Shown: positions 25,138 through 35,887 of the stretch, piece by piece
Numbering within the stretch: the stretch's first letter is position 1
Layout of the letters: each line of letters opens with the position of its first letter
Assembly: GCA_025677815.1 (NCBI GenBank)
Contig: JAIXMP010000002.1
Coordinates: forward strand, 124,001-188,000
DNA from: Phascolomyces articulosus
Lineage: Eukaryota; Mucoromycota; Mucoromycetes; Mucorales; Lichtheimiaceae
DNA length: 64,000 nucleotides
Direction of reading: 5' to 3'
The notes under the pieces: model-generated
Database searches by the model: none
Told to the model about the DNA's origin: nothing
What the model saw: the letters and a program-made list of their open reading frames with translations, nothing else
Translations under genes and position numbers: made by a program

Positions 25138-26763
25138 ATGTATATAACCTACGAGACGGCTCAACTTTCTTTGGATGACAAAAAGAAATTCTATAAACGT
25201 TTCCAACCACCTATAACAATCCCCAATGATTTGTCCAAACCAGACTTTATGCCTACCAAACTTGTTCGTATTTCTGATATGAAAGTAGTCGATGGATCTC
25301 AAGTGAACGAAGGTTACTGCGCATTATCATATTCATGGAATCAATCTGGAGATTTTTTACTTGATGAAAAAACAGGGAAATATAAACGAATCGATGAAGG
25401 CACACACGAGATTATTTCTTATGCCGATATATTTCCTGATATGATTATTCCTAAATATAAAATGCTTTCTACTAAAAAGTTTTACAAGATGTATAAAGTT
25501 TTTGAAATCATGGAGCATAATAATTATTACTTTACAAAAAGAACCAGACACGTCAAATTTGAAGGCATCATTCAGCAAATATGTCAACAATTCAACATCA
25601 AATATATATGGTACGATCAATTGTGCATCAATCAAGACGATAAAGAAGAAAAATTCAGTGAAATATGTAACATGCATCATATATACGAAAATGCTTATTG
25701 TACCGTTGCACTTGTGCCTGATTTCTCTCGTGAACAAACCTTAGATACAAGCAATCAACAATATTTCAAACGTTTATGGACTTTAGAAGAAGCAATAAAG
25801 TCGAAAAGATTGTTATTTGTTGGAAGAGATATACATCAATATGAAGATAATATATTGGGTGCAATGACTATTTTACCAAAATCATCTTCTGAACTAAACG
25901 TTTCGCAAATTCTACACCATGCACATCAACGTACATGCACTAAAGACCACGACCGTGTCTTTGCACTCATTCAACTTTTTCCAGAACTCATCGACAAAAT
26001 CAACATTGATTACGATCAAAAATTAGAAAACTTGATGATTCAATTTTATAGTCTTTTAGCAAAAAAAGATATCAGGATTTTGTTTTTTAGAGATAGTCTT
26101 GGCTATAAACCAACTATCAAAAAATACAAGTTTTTGCCATCATGGACCGGTGTTAATGGTATACACTTTGCACTTAGTATAACGACTTCATTTCAAAATT
26201 ACGATATAATTGGAAAAACCATACACCTTACAACTACTTATGTTACAAACAACCAATCCATCGATGATGACCATTTAACTATACGAGAAGAAGATATACC
26301 ACCAATTCCTGACAATATCAATGGCAATGATAAACGTAAATATCGTTTGTGCGTACTTGTTCAACTATCTGAAATAAATAAAATGAAAATAATTTTATTG
26401 GATCATTTTGGTGGCTATTGGGGTTTTAATCGAAAACTATTTTTCGATGATACCTCTAAAAAGCTTCAACAATTGTCAAGTTTCATGGAGATAAAAAAGG
26501 AAAACTTGCGATGGTATAACAAAAAAAGATCTGCAGAGATTATTTTTGGTTATTTAACAGACAGTTTGGATGACTCTACTGCACAATATGTCATCCTTTC
26601 TGAAATTTCGTTTAAATATAATAGTTTTTATTGCTACTATCCCGTAATCAAAAAAAAGCGAGGTGAAGAATATTATAAAGCTATTGGATGTTGTATCATA
26701 GGAAGTCACGAATATTTTTTCTCTGAATGTAATTTACCTAAACAAACATTTTTGATTCAATAA
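25138..26763 (+). CDS. HET-domain (heterokaryon-incompatibility type) protein
   Basis: Intronless gene of 541 aa. The HET domain is clear: GYCALSYSW at residues 59-67, IWYDQLCINQDD at 157-168, IYENAYCTV at 182-190 and RLWTLEEA at 212-219, followed by a family-typical segment with HDRVFALIQLFP. The C-terminal 250 residues have no domain I recognise. In filamentous ascomycetes HET proteins trigger programmed cell death after non-self recognition; the HET fold is related to TIR domains. No NACHT, WD40 or ankyrin partner module is fused here. Lack of introns contrasts with almost every other gene in the window, and the flanks are full of decayed genes and retroelements. This suggests a mobile or accessory origin (inference). 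Codon use is AT-rich like its surroundings. Confidence 0.87.
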   Translation: MYITYETAQLSLDDKKKFYKRFQPPITIPNDLSKPDFMPTKLVRISDMKVVDGSQVNEGYCALSYSWNQSGDFLLDEKTGKYKRIDEGTHEIISYADIFPDMIIPKYKMLSTKKFYKMYKVFEIMEHNNYYFTKRTRHVKFEGIIQQICQQFNIKYIWYDQLCINQDDKEEKFSEICNMHHIYENAYCTVALVPDFSREQTLDTSNQQYFKRLWTLEEAIKSKRLLFVGRDIHQYEDNILGAMTILPKSSSELNVSQILHHAHQRTCTKDHDRVFALIQLFPELIDKINIDYDQKLENLMIQFYSLLAKKDIRILFFRDSLGYKPTIKKYKFLPSWTGVNGIHFALSITTSFQNYDIIGKTIHLTTTYVTNNQSIDDDHLTIREEDIPPIPDNINGNDKRKYRLCVLVQLSEINKMKIILLDHFGGYWGFNRKLFFDDTSKKLQQLSSFMEIKKENLRWYNKKRSAEIIFGYLTDSLDDSTAQYVILSEISFKYNSFYCYYPVIKKKRGEEYYKAIGCCIIGSHEYFFSECNLPKQTFLIQ

Positions 26764-26807
26764 TAAACAACGATTTATATAAATAATTTACAAGATTAAT
26801 TAGACTT

Positions 26808-27302
26808 AGCTACGTACATATTACTGAAATGTGGGAAGTAATTACTGCTGCTGTAGAATTCCAAATTGAAATTCGGTACAGGGCGAATATTTGTGCGTGG
26901 TGGTGAGTTAGAAAATAATTCAAATAGGGTGAGTAATTTCATTTGTAAATATAGGCCTAACTATTATCATACTTCACTCTTATTTCATAATAAACTTCCA
27001 ATTCCTGTACTTAAGAATAGTTGATACTTGTCTGTCGGTTGAAGGAGTAATTGCTAAATTATTCATTTCTCTTTTACTTTTAGGCAGTCTACACATCTTT
27101 TGATACTGGGACCTCCGTACTACTTATTTCAAGAAAAGAGGCTGAAAAAGTGTTTGGTTGTGGGATTGATCATGATAAAAAATATATATTTTTGAAGTTA
27201 GCTGGAAGACATTCATGTCATATTAGAGCATCAAATGGTGTAAAATATGAATATAGACAAAATGACCACTACACATTGGGAGTCGCTCCAAGCAACAAAT
27301 AA
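26808..27302 (+). pseudogene. Aspartic peptidase (A1) C-lobe remnant
   Basis: The second piece (27084-27302) begins AVYTSFDTGTSVLL, the second active-site motif of pepsin-like peptidases, and continues with a beta-rich segment (NGVKYEY) like the A1 C-lobe. The upstream piece contains YVHITEMWEVI, resembling the Y-W-I strand before the flap of the C-lobe, but needs a frameshift to reach the GTGRIFVRGG segment before a GTGAGT donor. The N-lobe with the first catalytic Asp is absent. Best read as a truncated, frameshifted pseudogene, and only a moderate family call because the match is short. Confidence 0.45.
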
Positions 27303-28106
27303 TATATACTACATTTATATAAATGTATTTGCAAAAAGAAAGTTACAACGTAGCATAATTGATCAACAAGATGGGTTCTACAGTCCTATATTTCATTTAT
27401 ACAATATATAGTTGTTGGTATGTAGTAACTGGTTGAAAATGAAAATATATGCAAGTGTATACAAAGGATGGGCTATTATTTTATAAAGGTATAGATATGT
27501 GGGAATGTATAATGTTTTAGAAAAAATTATATGTATACAGGATAAGGTAATCCGAGAAACTTGAGTTACAATGCTGAGGGGTATGAGAATGAAAAAATTG
27601 ATCATGTATGTATTCTGGTTATATGATTATATAGTTGTATGACGGTTGTTTGTTTGTTGAAAAAAATAAGATCAAGAGTGTGAGAACTTGACCTGGGAAG
27701 GAATCTTAACTTGGAATCTAATACCTATAAACAATAAAAAAAGTGCACACAATTATTTCACGCGGCTTTGTTGCCAAGCATTCATAGCCAATATATAATA
27801 ATCCTCCGTAATCCTTTATTCGAATGATCATATGTTAAAATACTCGAAAAGAAGTAGGAAGCCAAATGCCTTGAATAATCCCCATGTAAAGTAGCGCCAT
27901 CCAATAAAAAGTTGTGGTTGGCTCATTATAGCAATAAATGTAGTTGTATTTTCGGTGACTGTTCTTAATTACAAAGAGAAAAAAGGCTTCCCGCCATTTA
28001 AGAGAAAAGAACATCTCTACTTGACAATATGTATATATCATGTTGCAATGGTTGATTGTATGTGATAAATATCTAAATTTATTTTTACATACAGTCGGCT
28101 GTCAAT
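27303..28106. other. Intergenic spacer in the accessory island
   Basis: AT-rich, with no supported gene on either strand. Short minus-strand frames here are hydrophobic low-complexity translations. Confidence 0.45.
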
Positions 28107-30423
28107 ATGACGAAAATCTCAACACAAGAAAATGGATCTCCTACCCGTGTTGGTGTTGATGGTACATTTATTATTTATTTATCGTTACACAAACATATTT
28201 ATTTCAGGACATAGACTAATATACGATATAGTACTTCGAGAATATTTTGATAAAGCCGAAGCACCAGGCATGTCGGAATTCTTTGCTAGATATTGGTCAT
28301 TAATTGCATTGGAAGATGATAATATTCAAACCGGTCAACAAGTTACAAAAATTATGGACTGATCGTTTCTTCACCACTGCAAATGAAGTGTCAACATTAT
28401 TTTCAAAAGACATTGATTCCGAATGTTGGCAAGAACTTGTTTCATTGAAGACAAAGTTGATTGCTCAAGACAAGGCAAAGAATATTGCAAACAAACAAGC
28501 AAATTAATAGCATGGTTGGATTATTATGACCAATGTTATGGATACACTCAGCAGCAGTGGTTGCGAGATATACAAAAACGTACATCTCCTTTGACAGAAG
28601 GTTTGTTTGTACTTTTGTTTATTTTTTTTATTTTCTTCTTTTCGTGGAAGAATTCTAAATTAATTGTTATTTTTTGTTTTGGTTTTCTTGGTAGAACTTC
28701 ACAATCATCCTCAACAACAAACCTCGACTCAATATGACCCTGAAGGTATCATCGATGATGAACAAGTATGTGTATATTTATTTGCTTGTAGTGTTTTACA
28801 TTATTGTGGTATAAATTCAAAAAAAAAAAATTAACTGAATAATAAAAAGCCAAGTGGTGATCAATATTTCATCAATAGTGATACAACAATGGATCATCAT
28901 TCAGGATGTCGTAATTATTTATATATTTTGTAGACTACTGAGGATATGATATATGTGATGTAATAGATAATGATAATAATAGAATAATGCTAAGCGTCTT
29001 GGCACTAGCGATGATAATAATGATAATAATAATTATGATGATGATGCCAAGCAGAGGTTGTTATGCATCGCAAGAAGTATTCAAAATGGAATAATGGTGA
29101 TGCTTATTCTTAGACTGGTAATCGTACAAGAAGTATAAAAACGGCAAAAGGGTTACACCAAGGAATCTTAGCTATGACAAGGACGAAAAGATAAATACTT
29201 ACTAAAATTTGATATCCATGAAACATCTTATATCAAGCAGCAAGCAGTGACCAAAAAAGGAGTAACCGAACAACGTGGATTGCCAAACCCGGTATTAATG
29301 TCACTCGTCATTGTCAAGAATTCAAAAAAAAAATTGTGAAAATATTGCAAAGGAATGACGGCCCTAATCATTGTCTGATTTAAGACTCTTGTAAGTTTTT
29401 GAAGATATAGAGGCAACATGGGTGACGGCATGGATAGTGATATGAGTAGTGCGATTTATGTCAGATTTAATTACTTTTACAGGGCTTTAAATGTCATTTT
29501 TCTATTCTCTTCAACATTGGAAGAATCGATAACAAAATATATCCCCTGGGAAGATCATGCGGCCATAGTCGATAATTTGGAACTCTGTAAATAAAAGCCT
29601 GAAATACCAGCGGCAGCCATAATGAATTGTCTTGAGGTATCCATGGTAAAATCAGGGAAATGGTACAGTATTGAAGAAGTGATACGACATTAGGGAAATG
29701 GTATATTATTATGAGAAATAGTTTACTGACAACAAGTTTTTATAGTTCTAGATAGTGTTCACCTTGGTTCGATATTATTGCCAAGCGCTCCAGTTTTATG
29801 TCAGATGCTGTTAAAGCCCATAATACGTTTTAAATTCAGGTTGGAAATGCGTTAATTAAGTTGTAAGTGTAGTTTTTCAGTAATTTAACAGATTATATGA
29901 TAATTATCGAATAATAACGATAATGTGTAAAATAGGGCACCAAAATTTAATAATGGCTTTGCACCAAACTATGATATTGAAGATACATTCGTCCATTCGT
30001 ATATTGCACCACTTCTTGAATCTATCTTTGAAAGTGAGCCATTGTTTCGTGTCAATTGGTATATTTATTTTAATATTTTAACATAATTAATGAGGAGCAG
30101 GCATTACAAAATAGAAATTTCTGGTTGCTAACTTAATTAAAAATTATATTAGGGCAAATGGTACTTTATCGAGTGACAAAAAATATAAGCCGGATTATGT
30201 TGTGTACATCAAGAGTGTTCACATTAATCACGATGCTGTAGTAGGAGAAATCAAGGCACCGAGTATCAGCTCACAAATAGAATCCGATTTGGTGAAGTTA
30301 GGAAAGGAAAACTCTGCACAATTTCATCCTTGAATACAAGGATTAGTATAGTGGGACAGGACTTTTTCTGAAAAATTACCATAAGTAGTAGCGTTTTCAC
30401 ACAATAGGTACTTTCTACCTTCT

Positions 30424-31433
30424 ATGGACCACCAATTCATGGATCTTCCTAATAACAAGCCGTTATATCACCCAGAAATTATGGCGACACCTTCACCACC
30501 TATATTTTCTTGCTACTGTTCATGTGCTTTCAACAGGGACAACCACACTTTGTTATACTCCAAACTTCAGAACTCTGAATCTAACTACCAACTCTACCGT
30601 CAGGCATACATCCAGTGCTCCAAAGAACTAGAACGATTACGAGAACGTATTAGTCTCCTTGAACAGCATGTATATCAACAATCAACTGTCAACCATCGAT
30701 CAACGACTTCTACTCATACAACAGAGCAGATAACAAAAAACTCAATTCCGCCAACCACCTTCCCATCCCCACTGGGATCACCTCCCCACATTAGTAATAC
30801 TTACAACAATATCGTCATCCAAACCATTCTGAATCCATTACAAGTCCCGTATCGAAATCAACACCGGCATTGTCATCCTCAACATCTAAAAATTCTGAAA
30901 TCCATCCCACTGACGAAGGTGCAAATGAAATGGACGACCAAACACAAGACCAACATCCAACAATATCATCAGCAACACAGTTCTTTACTGAGCCTGTTCC
31001 GTTACACGACAGATTTGATTACATCTACTTGCCATGTAAACAACGCCGACCTCGAAAAGAAATCCGCAAGCTCCTCAAGTCGTGTAGAATAAATACATCC
31101 CGAGTTCTAGACATCATGTTTCCCACAAAGAAAGTTGTTGGAATCTTATTACACTCTCGATACATACCGGAAGCCAACCAATGCTTCAGAAAAGCTGGTA
31201 TCAATCTATTAACAACCTTCGACCCACTTAATCCAAATAATGTAAATAATACACGTTACTCAACACTATCACTCCCTGAAAAAATAACAAAAATGGCGTA
31301 TGAACTTCACCAAAATCGGTGCATACAAGCATTGCAGCACAGCGACCATAAACATCTTGGCCAGATAGCTGGAACCTTCCTACCAAAAAATTGGATTACC
31401 AAGGACGAGTATGACTCGTCTGACTATGACTGA
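30424..31433 (+). pseudogene. Non-LTR retrotransposon ORF1-like protein, one frameshift
   Basis: The N-terminal half lies in one frame (30424 to about 30800): Pro-rich start, then a coiled coil around KELERLRERISLLEQHV. The C-terminal half is in another frame, open from 30798 to 31433. It holds a Ser/Thr linker, then PRKEIRKLLKSC, VLDIMFPTKKVVGILLHSRY and FDPLNPNNVN, with an acidic end. One indel near 30800 joins them. The C-terminal block resembles the first ORF of LINE-type elements that I associate with Mucorales, which are thought to act as RNA-binding proteins. That resemblance is from memory and not verified. Confidence 0.5.
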
Positions 31434-31541
31434 TACAAACATAACAGCTATACAAATTCCTCTTCCCCATTTTAGCACTTAATTTCCCTTTAACTAGCAT
31501 TTTACCCTTACAATAGTTCACTTTTTCTTATTTATTCATTT

Positions 31542-31563
31542 CCCCCCTCTTTCTTACGGGGGG
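31542..31563 (+). other. C6/G6 stem-loop in retroelement 3' UTR
   Basis: Six C's (31542-31547) and six G's (31558-31563) enclose a 10-nt loop, directly followed by a T-run. It could serve as a terminator-like or reverse-transcriptase recognition structure for the element. Confidence 0.5.
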
Positions 31564-31828
31564 TTTTTAACCATTACTTGAGATCCGGCTTTAGCGGGTA
31601 TGCGATTTGTGAAGCTCTTTTTTGAAGCCTTTATTATTTTGTAAATGATAAATAAAATATATTAAGTTTGATCCAGACAGGCAGCCGAACCAAATCCTAA
31701 AGGCGCTTTTCATACTCCGTATAGAACGCCTAAAAAGGTAAATTGAAATAGTCTGTTTGTTATTTAATTACACAGATTACATAGTTTTCGAGAACACTGG
31801 GATATATGTTTGAAATTATTCTCTTGAT

Positions 31829-31946
31829 CTAGTTAAAGAATCAAAGGATGAAATTCAAGGATGGACTCTTGAAAGGGGGAGCTCAATATTCTCAGGTTCT
31901 AGTTAAAGGATCAAAGGATGAGAATCAAGGATTGAGTCTTGAAAAT
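31829..31946. repeat. Two imperfect copies of a ~48-bp unit
   Basis: The unit starting TCTAGTTAAAG, with AGGATGA and CTTGAAA cores, occurs at 31829-31876 and again at 31899-31946, 70 bp apart. A partly inverted version (CATCCTTTGTTCATCCTTG) follows at about 31963-31982. Confidence 0.6.
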
Positions 31947-33047
31947 ATTTCAACATCCGGTCATCCTTTGTTCATCCTTGAAAATCAATATTTAAAGGAT
32001 CAGAATAAGCACCCTGGTATGGTAGCCATGTGCAACCAACTTGTTCAAAAGAGAACCCATGACCATTATGTTTGTAGTATTCTAGTTCAAGGATACAGAC
32101 TTACAACATATCGGATGGATTTAGCAATCATCTCACAACCTGTACCATGTTCAATTCACTTGAAGAGTTCACTGTGATTCCGCAAATTATCTCGGCAATC
32201 ATTCAAGTAAAGGTAAGCCATTATGGCTGGTCCGGTAGTGGGCAACGTTGTATGGGAAAAGTTACATTTTTTTTTGCTAATCCCCAAATATATCATCATC
32301 ATAAATATATCGTAAATAGAACTATGCTCTTATTATGGCACACAAGATCCAGGCTGCTATGATTCGGCGAACTCAACTTCAACCTCTATCATCCTCACCT
32401 CCATTGGAATTTTTATCCCACCCTACCGCTACTTTGGAACGAGATCGTAAGCGGAAACGCTTGGCAGAAGAAGAATTAACTTAAAATCAAATAGTTTCTC
32501 TCTATCCTATTCAAGATCAAAGTTCCTATTCCAAATTAAGATGTCCCTGCTGCGTCAGGATCTTTATATGAATTGTTCAACTCTATATAAAACAAAGTTA
32601 GTTTTATTACTTTGAACAAGTTGCTCCTGTACTGAAATTACCAAATATTATATCCATTCATACTTAATATAATATAGCAGTTTTGTTGTTTCAATCTTTA
32701 TGTTCATATGTAAAAATAAACTTTATTGATTGTTTGTTCCTGAAATACCAAAACTACTGCGCCCAATTTTATATATGAATCATTTCATTTTTCAGGTTCT
32801 TCTTTTGCTTATATAACCAAGGCAATAAAGGATTTTTTTGGTGATTAATAAGACAATGACCCTTTGAAGATCTTGTAAGAATAATGAGTTATTACTATTA
32901 CCTATAAACAATAAACTAATTGCATATTTTCTTGTTTGACCGTAAAGAGGGGGTCTTCATCATACAACTTTTGCAGAATTTCAGTATGATAAATCGTTAA
33001 ATTTAGTAATGCACCGCCTTTTTTTTACATTGACTGAGAAGATACGA

Positions 33048-33726
33048 TTATCTATCCCTGAAACGAGCACAGTAAGTTTGGGCAGAACGTTCTGGCATTC
33101 TAAGTAAACGAGCAGCTCCTGTTGCACTTAAAGTAACGTTTTGGATAGTATCAATGAGTTCGACTATGAACTCATCCATATACTTTCTCTAAGAACCTAA
33201 ATCAATTACTTATATAAATACCTATTGTTGGATTATTTAATAGACATTAAATAATAAAAGTAGAAACGGACAGATCCCTTGGTTCGTAACTTCTTTTTTA
33301 GGCTTCATGCATGGTCTACCCCTTTTGCTTGTTTCAATTTTTATAATTTTTTGTTTGGATGCAATCCATACTTTTTGAAGTTAACTCTACTCTTTTAATG
33401 GCATAGTTTTGATGTGTATGTTCATTCTCTTCTAATTCTACTTCATGCTAATCCTTATGTCAGTAATCGGTGGGATCGATTTTCCGTAAGCCGTTTATTA
33501 TTACCTTTTCCGAGTTATTTACTGCCCTTGTTAATGACATAATAGAGCTGATACCGTTTTTACCTCCATCAAAATCAGTGTCCACAATATAAAAATACTG
33601 ATCTTGAGCTTCTACGACTCCTTCATCATCCATGATCGTCTTTTCTTCAGTATCAAAATCATCCCCATTTGGATACGTAAGCTCATCGTACGACACGTCT
33701 TGCATTGCAGTCTTATTAGGTTCCAA
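33048..33726 (-). pseudogene. Transposon-like HTH protein remnant
   Basis: Read leftward, an 88-aa acidic frame (33726-33460) is followed by stops and, at about 33186-33048, by MDEFIVELIDTIQ and LSATGAARLLRMPERSAQ. This forms a helix-turn-helix like those at the N-terminus of Tc1/IS630-type transposases. No DDE catalytic part is present. The family call is weak and rests on the HTH pattern and the transposon-rich setting. Confidence 0.3.
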
Positions 33727-35887
33727 TTGTTGAGTATATACAGAAACATAATTAAAAAAAACTTTATTGATGAAGTAAAAGTTAAAACAATTGAACGACT
33801 TATATATATATATATATATATACTTCGCTTGGCCGTAGAAGATGAATTGCTTGTCAAGCTTGGCACTGCTCGTCCATATATTCTTATTCTCAAAATATTA
33901 TACAAAAGCTAGATGGAGGATTGTAAACCACTAAATTATAATTTACTGTGCGTCATTATCGTATTGTCAAAACGCAAAAAATATGTAATCAAGACGCAAA
34001 GTTATAATTCATCATGCGCTAAATGATAAAACTTCTGCCAACGTGATAGTTCCCCCAAAACAAAACTGAAAAAAACTGTGCCAACTTGAAAAAGTACAAG
34101 CATCAAAACATAGGAAAAACCCTGTATCAAGCATGGCCACAACCTAAAACCTTATATAAAGGTAGTTTAATCCCCTCTTATTATTATTTAGGGTTAGTGT
34201 GGGGTACAGTAGTAGAGTATATGATACTTCATCTTCCTTATTAGATAAAACCAGAAGATCTCTTCTTTTTTTGGGATATGATTATACAGAACTTTTTAAA
34301 CACTGGTTAAGAAATTTTCCCTAAGGATATCTTGTATCAATGTGAAAATGGAGACTTATTGAAGCAGTCGGTTTACCATTATATTTTACTTTTTGCTTAG
34401 TCCCATCCTCTCCCTCCAATGCTAACTTTAAAAGCCTAAATGTTATAAGTCACTATGAGTTGAGTGCGGTATCCATAGGGGCGTTAGGCTGAGGATGGTC
34501 GATGTCGTGATGATGGTAATATATTGTCATACCTTCTTACTTTCCTTTTTTGATCACGTAAACTCTATATACGTACAAATTATTTGCGCCAAGTCATATA
34601 GTTTTTGCGTTGATTCTTCACCAAAATCATTAATTTAAGCAGGGAAACTTTTTTTAAACAGATAATTTGGAAAAAACCTGTATATTAATACTTATAAACG
34701 TAACGAAAATAAACAACAACACGAATGCTCACACACACAGACTGTGAAAAGGGGACAAATGTCATACGGAACATATGGAATGACAAATAACAAAAAAACC
34801 TTGTTTCGTCACACACACGTACATATATAATGAAAAGATGAAGAATGGTCCAGAGGGGTATTATACTGAAAGATAAGCGAACAAGAAATTCTTCAAGAAG
34901 AAATGAAAGAAAAACGGTGAATAGTTTAGAATCACTATAGAAAGACAAATCGCATCGGCGCTTTACAAGAAACTATTAAGTTTTAAGTACTATTGAACTT
35001 AGCTCAATTATTATTTTCCAATTTGCCGAATTATATTATTCGTTGTTTCCAAGGACCGAGAAATTGTAAACCAATAACACCATTCTCCTCTTCTTCTCCC
35101 TCTGTGTTTTGGTACACAAGTCATCCAGTATAAAGAACCGGGTGACCTTCTCTATATTACTATTATTGTGCGAGGGAAGAAAATGAGTTGAAAATCATAC
35201 CAGTATTGAAAAAAAGGAAAAACAAAGAAGTCCATGCATAGGTTGAGAGGAGGCGCGGAGGGAAATATAGAATCATTGGTTGGCAATAAATAAATGGATG
35301 GGGGGGGGGAGTTGGAATCACCTGGATGAGTGAATTAGGTTTTGGACCCTGATGAGGGGGAAGGGGATCAATAGGGTGTGTTCCAATACATTATAAATTA
35401 CTTAGTACGCCAAGTATAATTTTTTCTTTTCGGTAAAAGGATATTCCCAACTTCCGTTCCAGACTTAATAAGAGTATTTTTTTTAAGCTCATATTCCCAC
35501 TTTATTTGTACCAATTGACAGGAACTAAACAGCCCCAGCCTTTTTTTCTTATAAATATCTACTATAATATAACTATGATATAATGACGAGCTTATTATGG
35601 GAGGGAGAATAAAGAGAGAGAGTGTGTGTGAGTACAAAATAGGGATTCCCAAGCTCATGTGGCTTTACATAGAAAAAGGAATGTTGCACACAGAACACAA
35701 CACATAATATTACAAAATAGCATTATAATCAAATCATCCTCTGGCATCATCATCATCATCATCATTATCCTAAAGTGAGTAAAAAAAATCACAGCGCCAA
35801 AATTTATCTTGTGGAGTACATAATATAAAATCCGGGACTAAAACGAGAAAAACCAATTCGGTCCCCTTTTTTTCCAGTCTCTTCCCG
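33727..35887. other. Intergenic spacer
   Basis: AT-rich with a (TA)n tract at about 33800-33822, G-runs near 35299-35310 and a CAT-trinucleotide run at about 35746-35766. A minus-strand stretch near 35165-35040 gives an isolated GVIGLQFLGPWKQ frame but has no upstream exon I can support. Confidence 0.45.

Larger units (their letters stand above)
30424..31665 (+). mobile_element. Retroelement copy containing ORF1 and 3' UTR only
   Basis: An ORF1-like frame is followed by a structured 3' region: a C6...G6 stem-loop, GATCCGGCTTTAGCGGG, and an AATAAA-type A/T tail ending near 31665. It sits between the two halves of the decayed PD-(D/E)XK-like gene. No reverse transcriptase or endonuclease sequence lies between ORF1 and the 3' end, so it is an internally deleted, non-autonomous copy. 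The 5' boundary is uncertain (somewhere in 30343-30424), and I could not find a convincing target-site duplication. Confidence 0.5.
28107..32484 (+). pseudogene. Decayed gene with PD-(D/E)XK-like motif, interrupted by retroelement
   Basis: Pieces of one multi-exon gene appear in order. An ATG exon (28107-28161) splices to 28208 and reads REYFDKAEAPGMSEFFARYW, then needs frameshifts near 28345 and 28500. Further exons carry ELHNHPQQQ and acidic/Asn-rich sequence. At 29940-30342 two exons give FVHSYIAPLLESIF, then PDYVVYI and VVGEIKAP (a PD-x-(D/E)xK arrangement), then SDLVKLGKE. The continuation, with VCSILVQGYRLTTYRMDL, appears only after the inserted element (31848-32212, frameshift near 32155). 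The last exon (32320-32484) ends in a basic NLS-like ERDRKRKR. I associate this layout with a multi-copy uncharacterised family in Mucorales. A nuclease-like fold is inferred from the motif only. Confidence 0.5.

Noticed and set aside
25357..25737. 126-aa frame antisense to the HET gene
   Set aside because: Shadow of the HET coding sequence, with hydrophobic random-like composition.
30424..31092. Treating the whole 222-aa frame as one protein
   Set aside because: After about position 30800 its composition turns to His/Gln-rich noise, while the neighbouring frame becomes the coherent ORF1 C-terminal domain. A single frameshift explains both.
35040..35165. Possible C-terminal exon on the minus strand (GVIGLQFLGPWKQ)
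   Set aside because: No upstream exon with compatible splice phase was found, and a stop interrupts the frame just before it.
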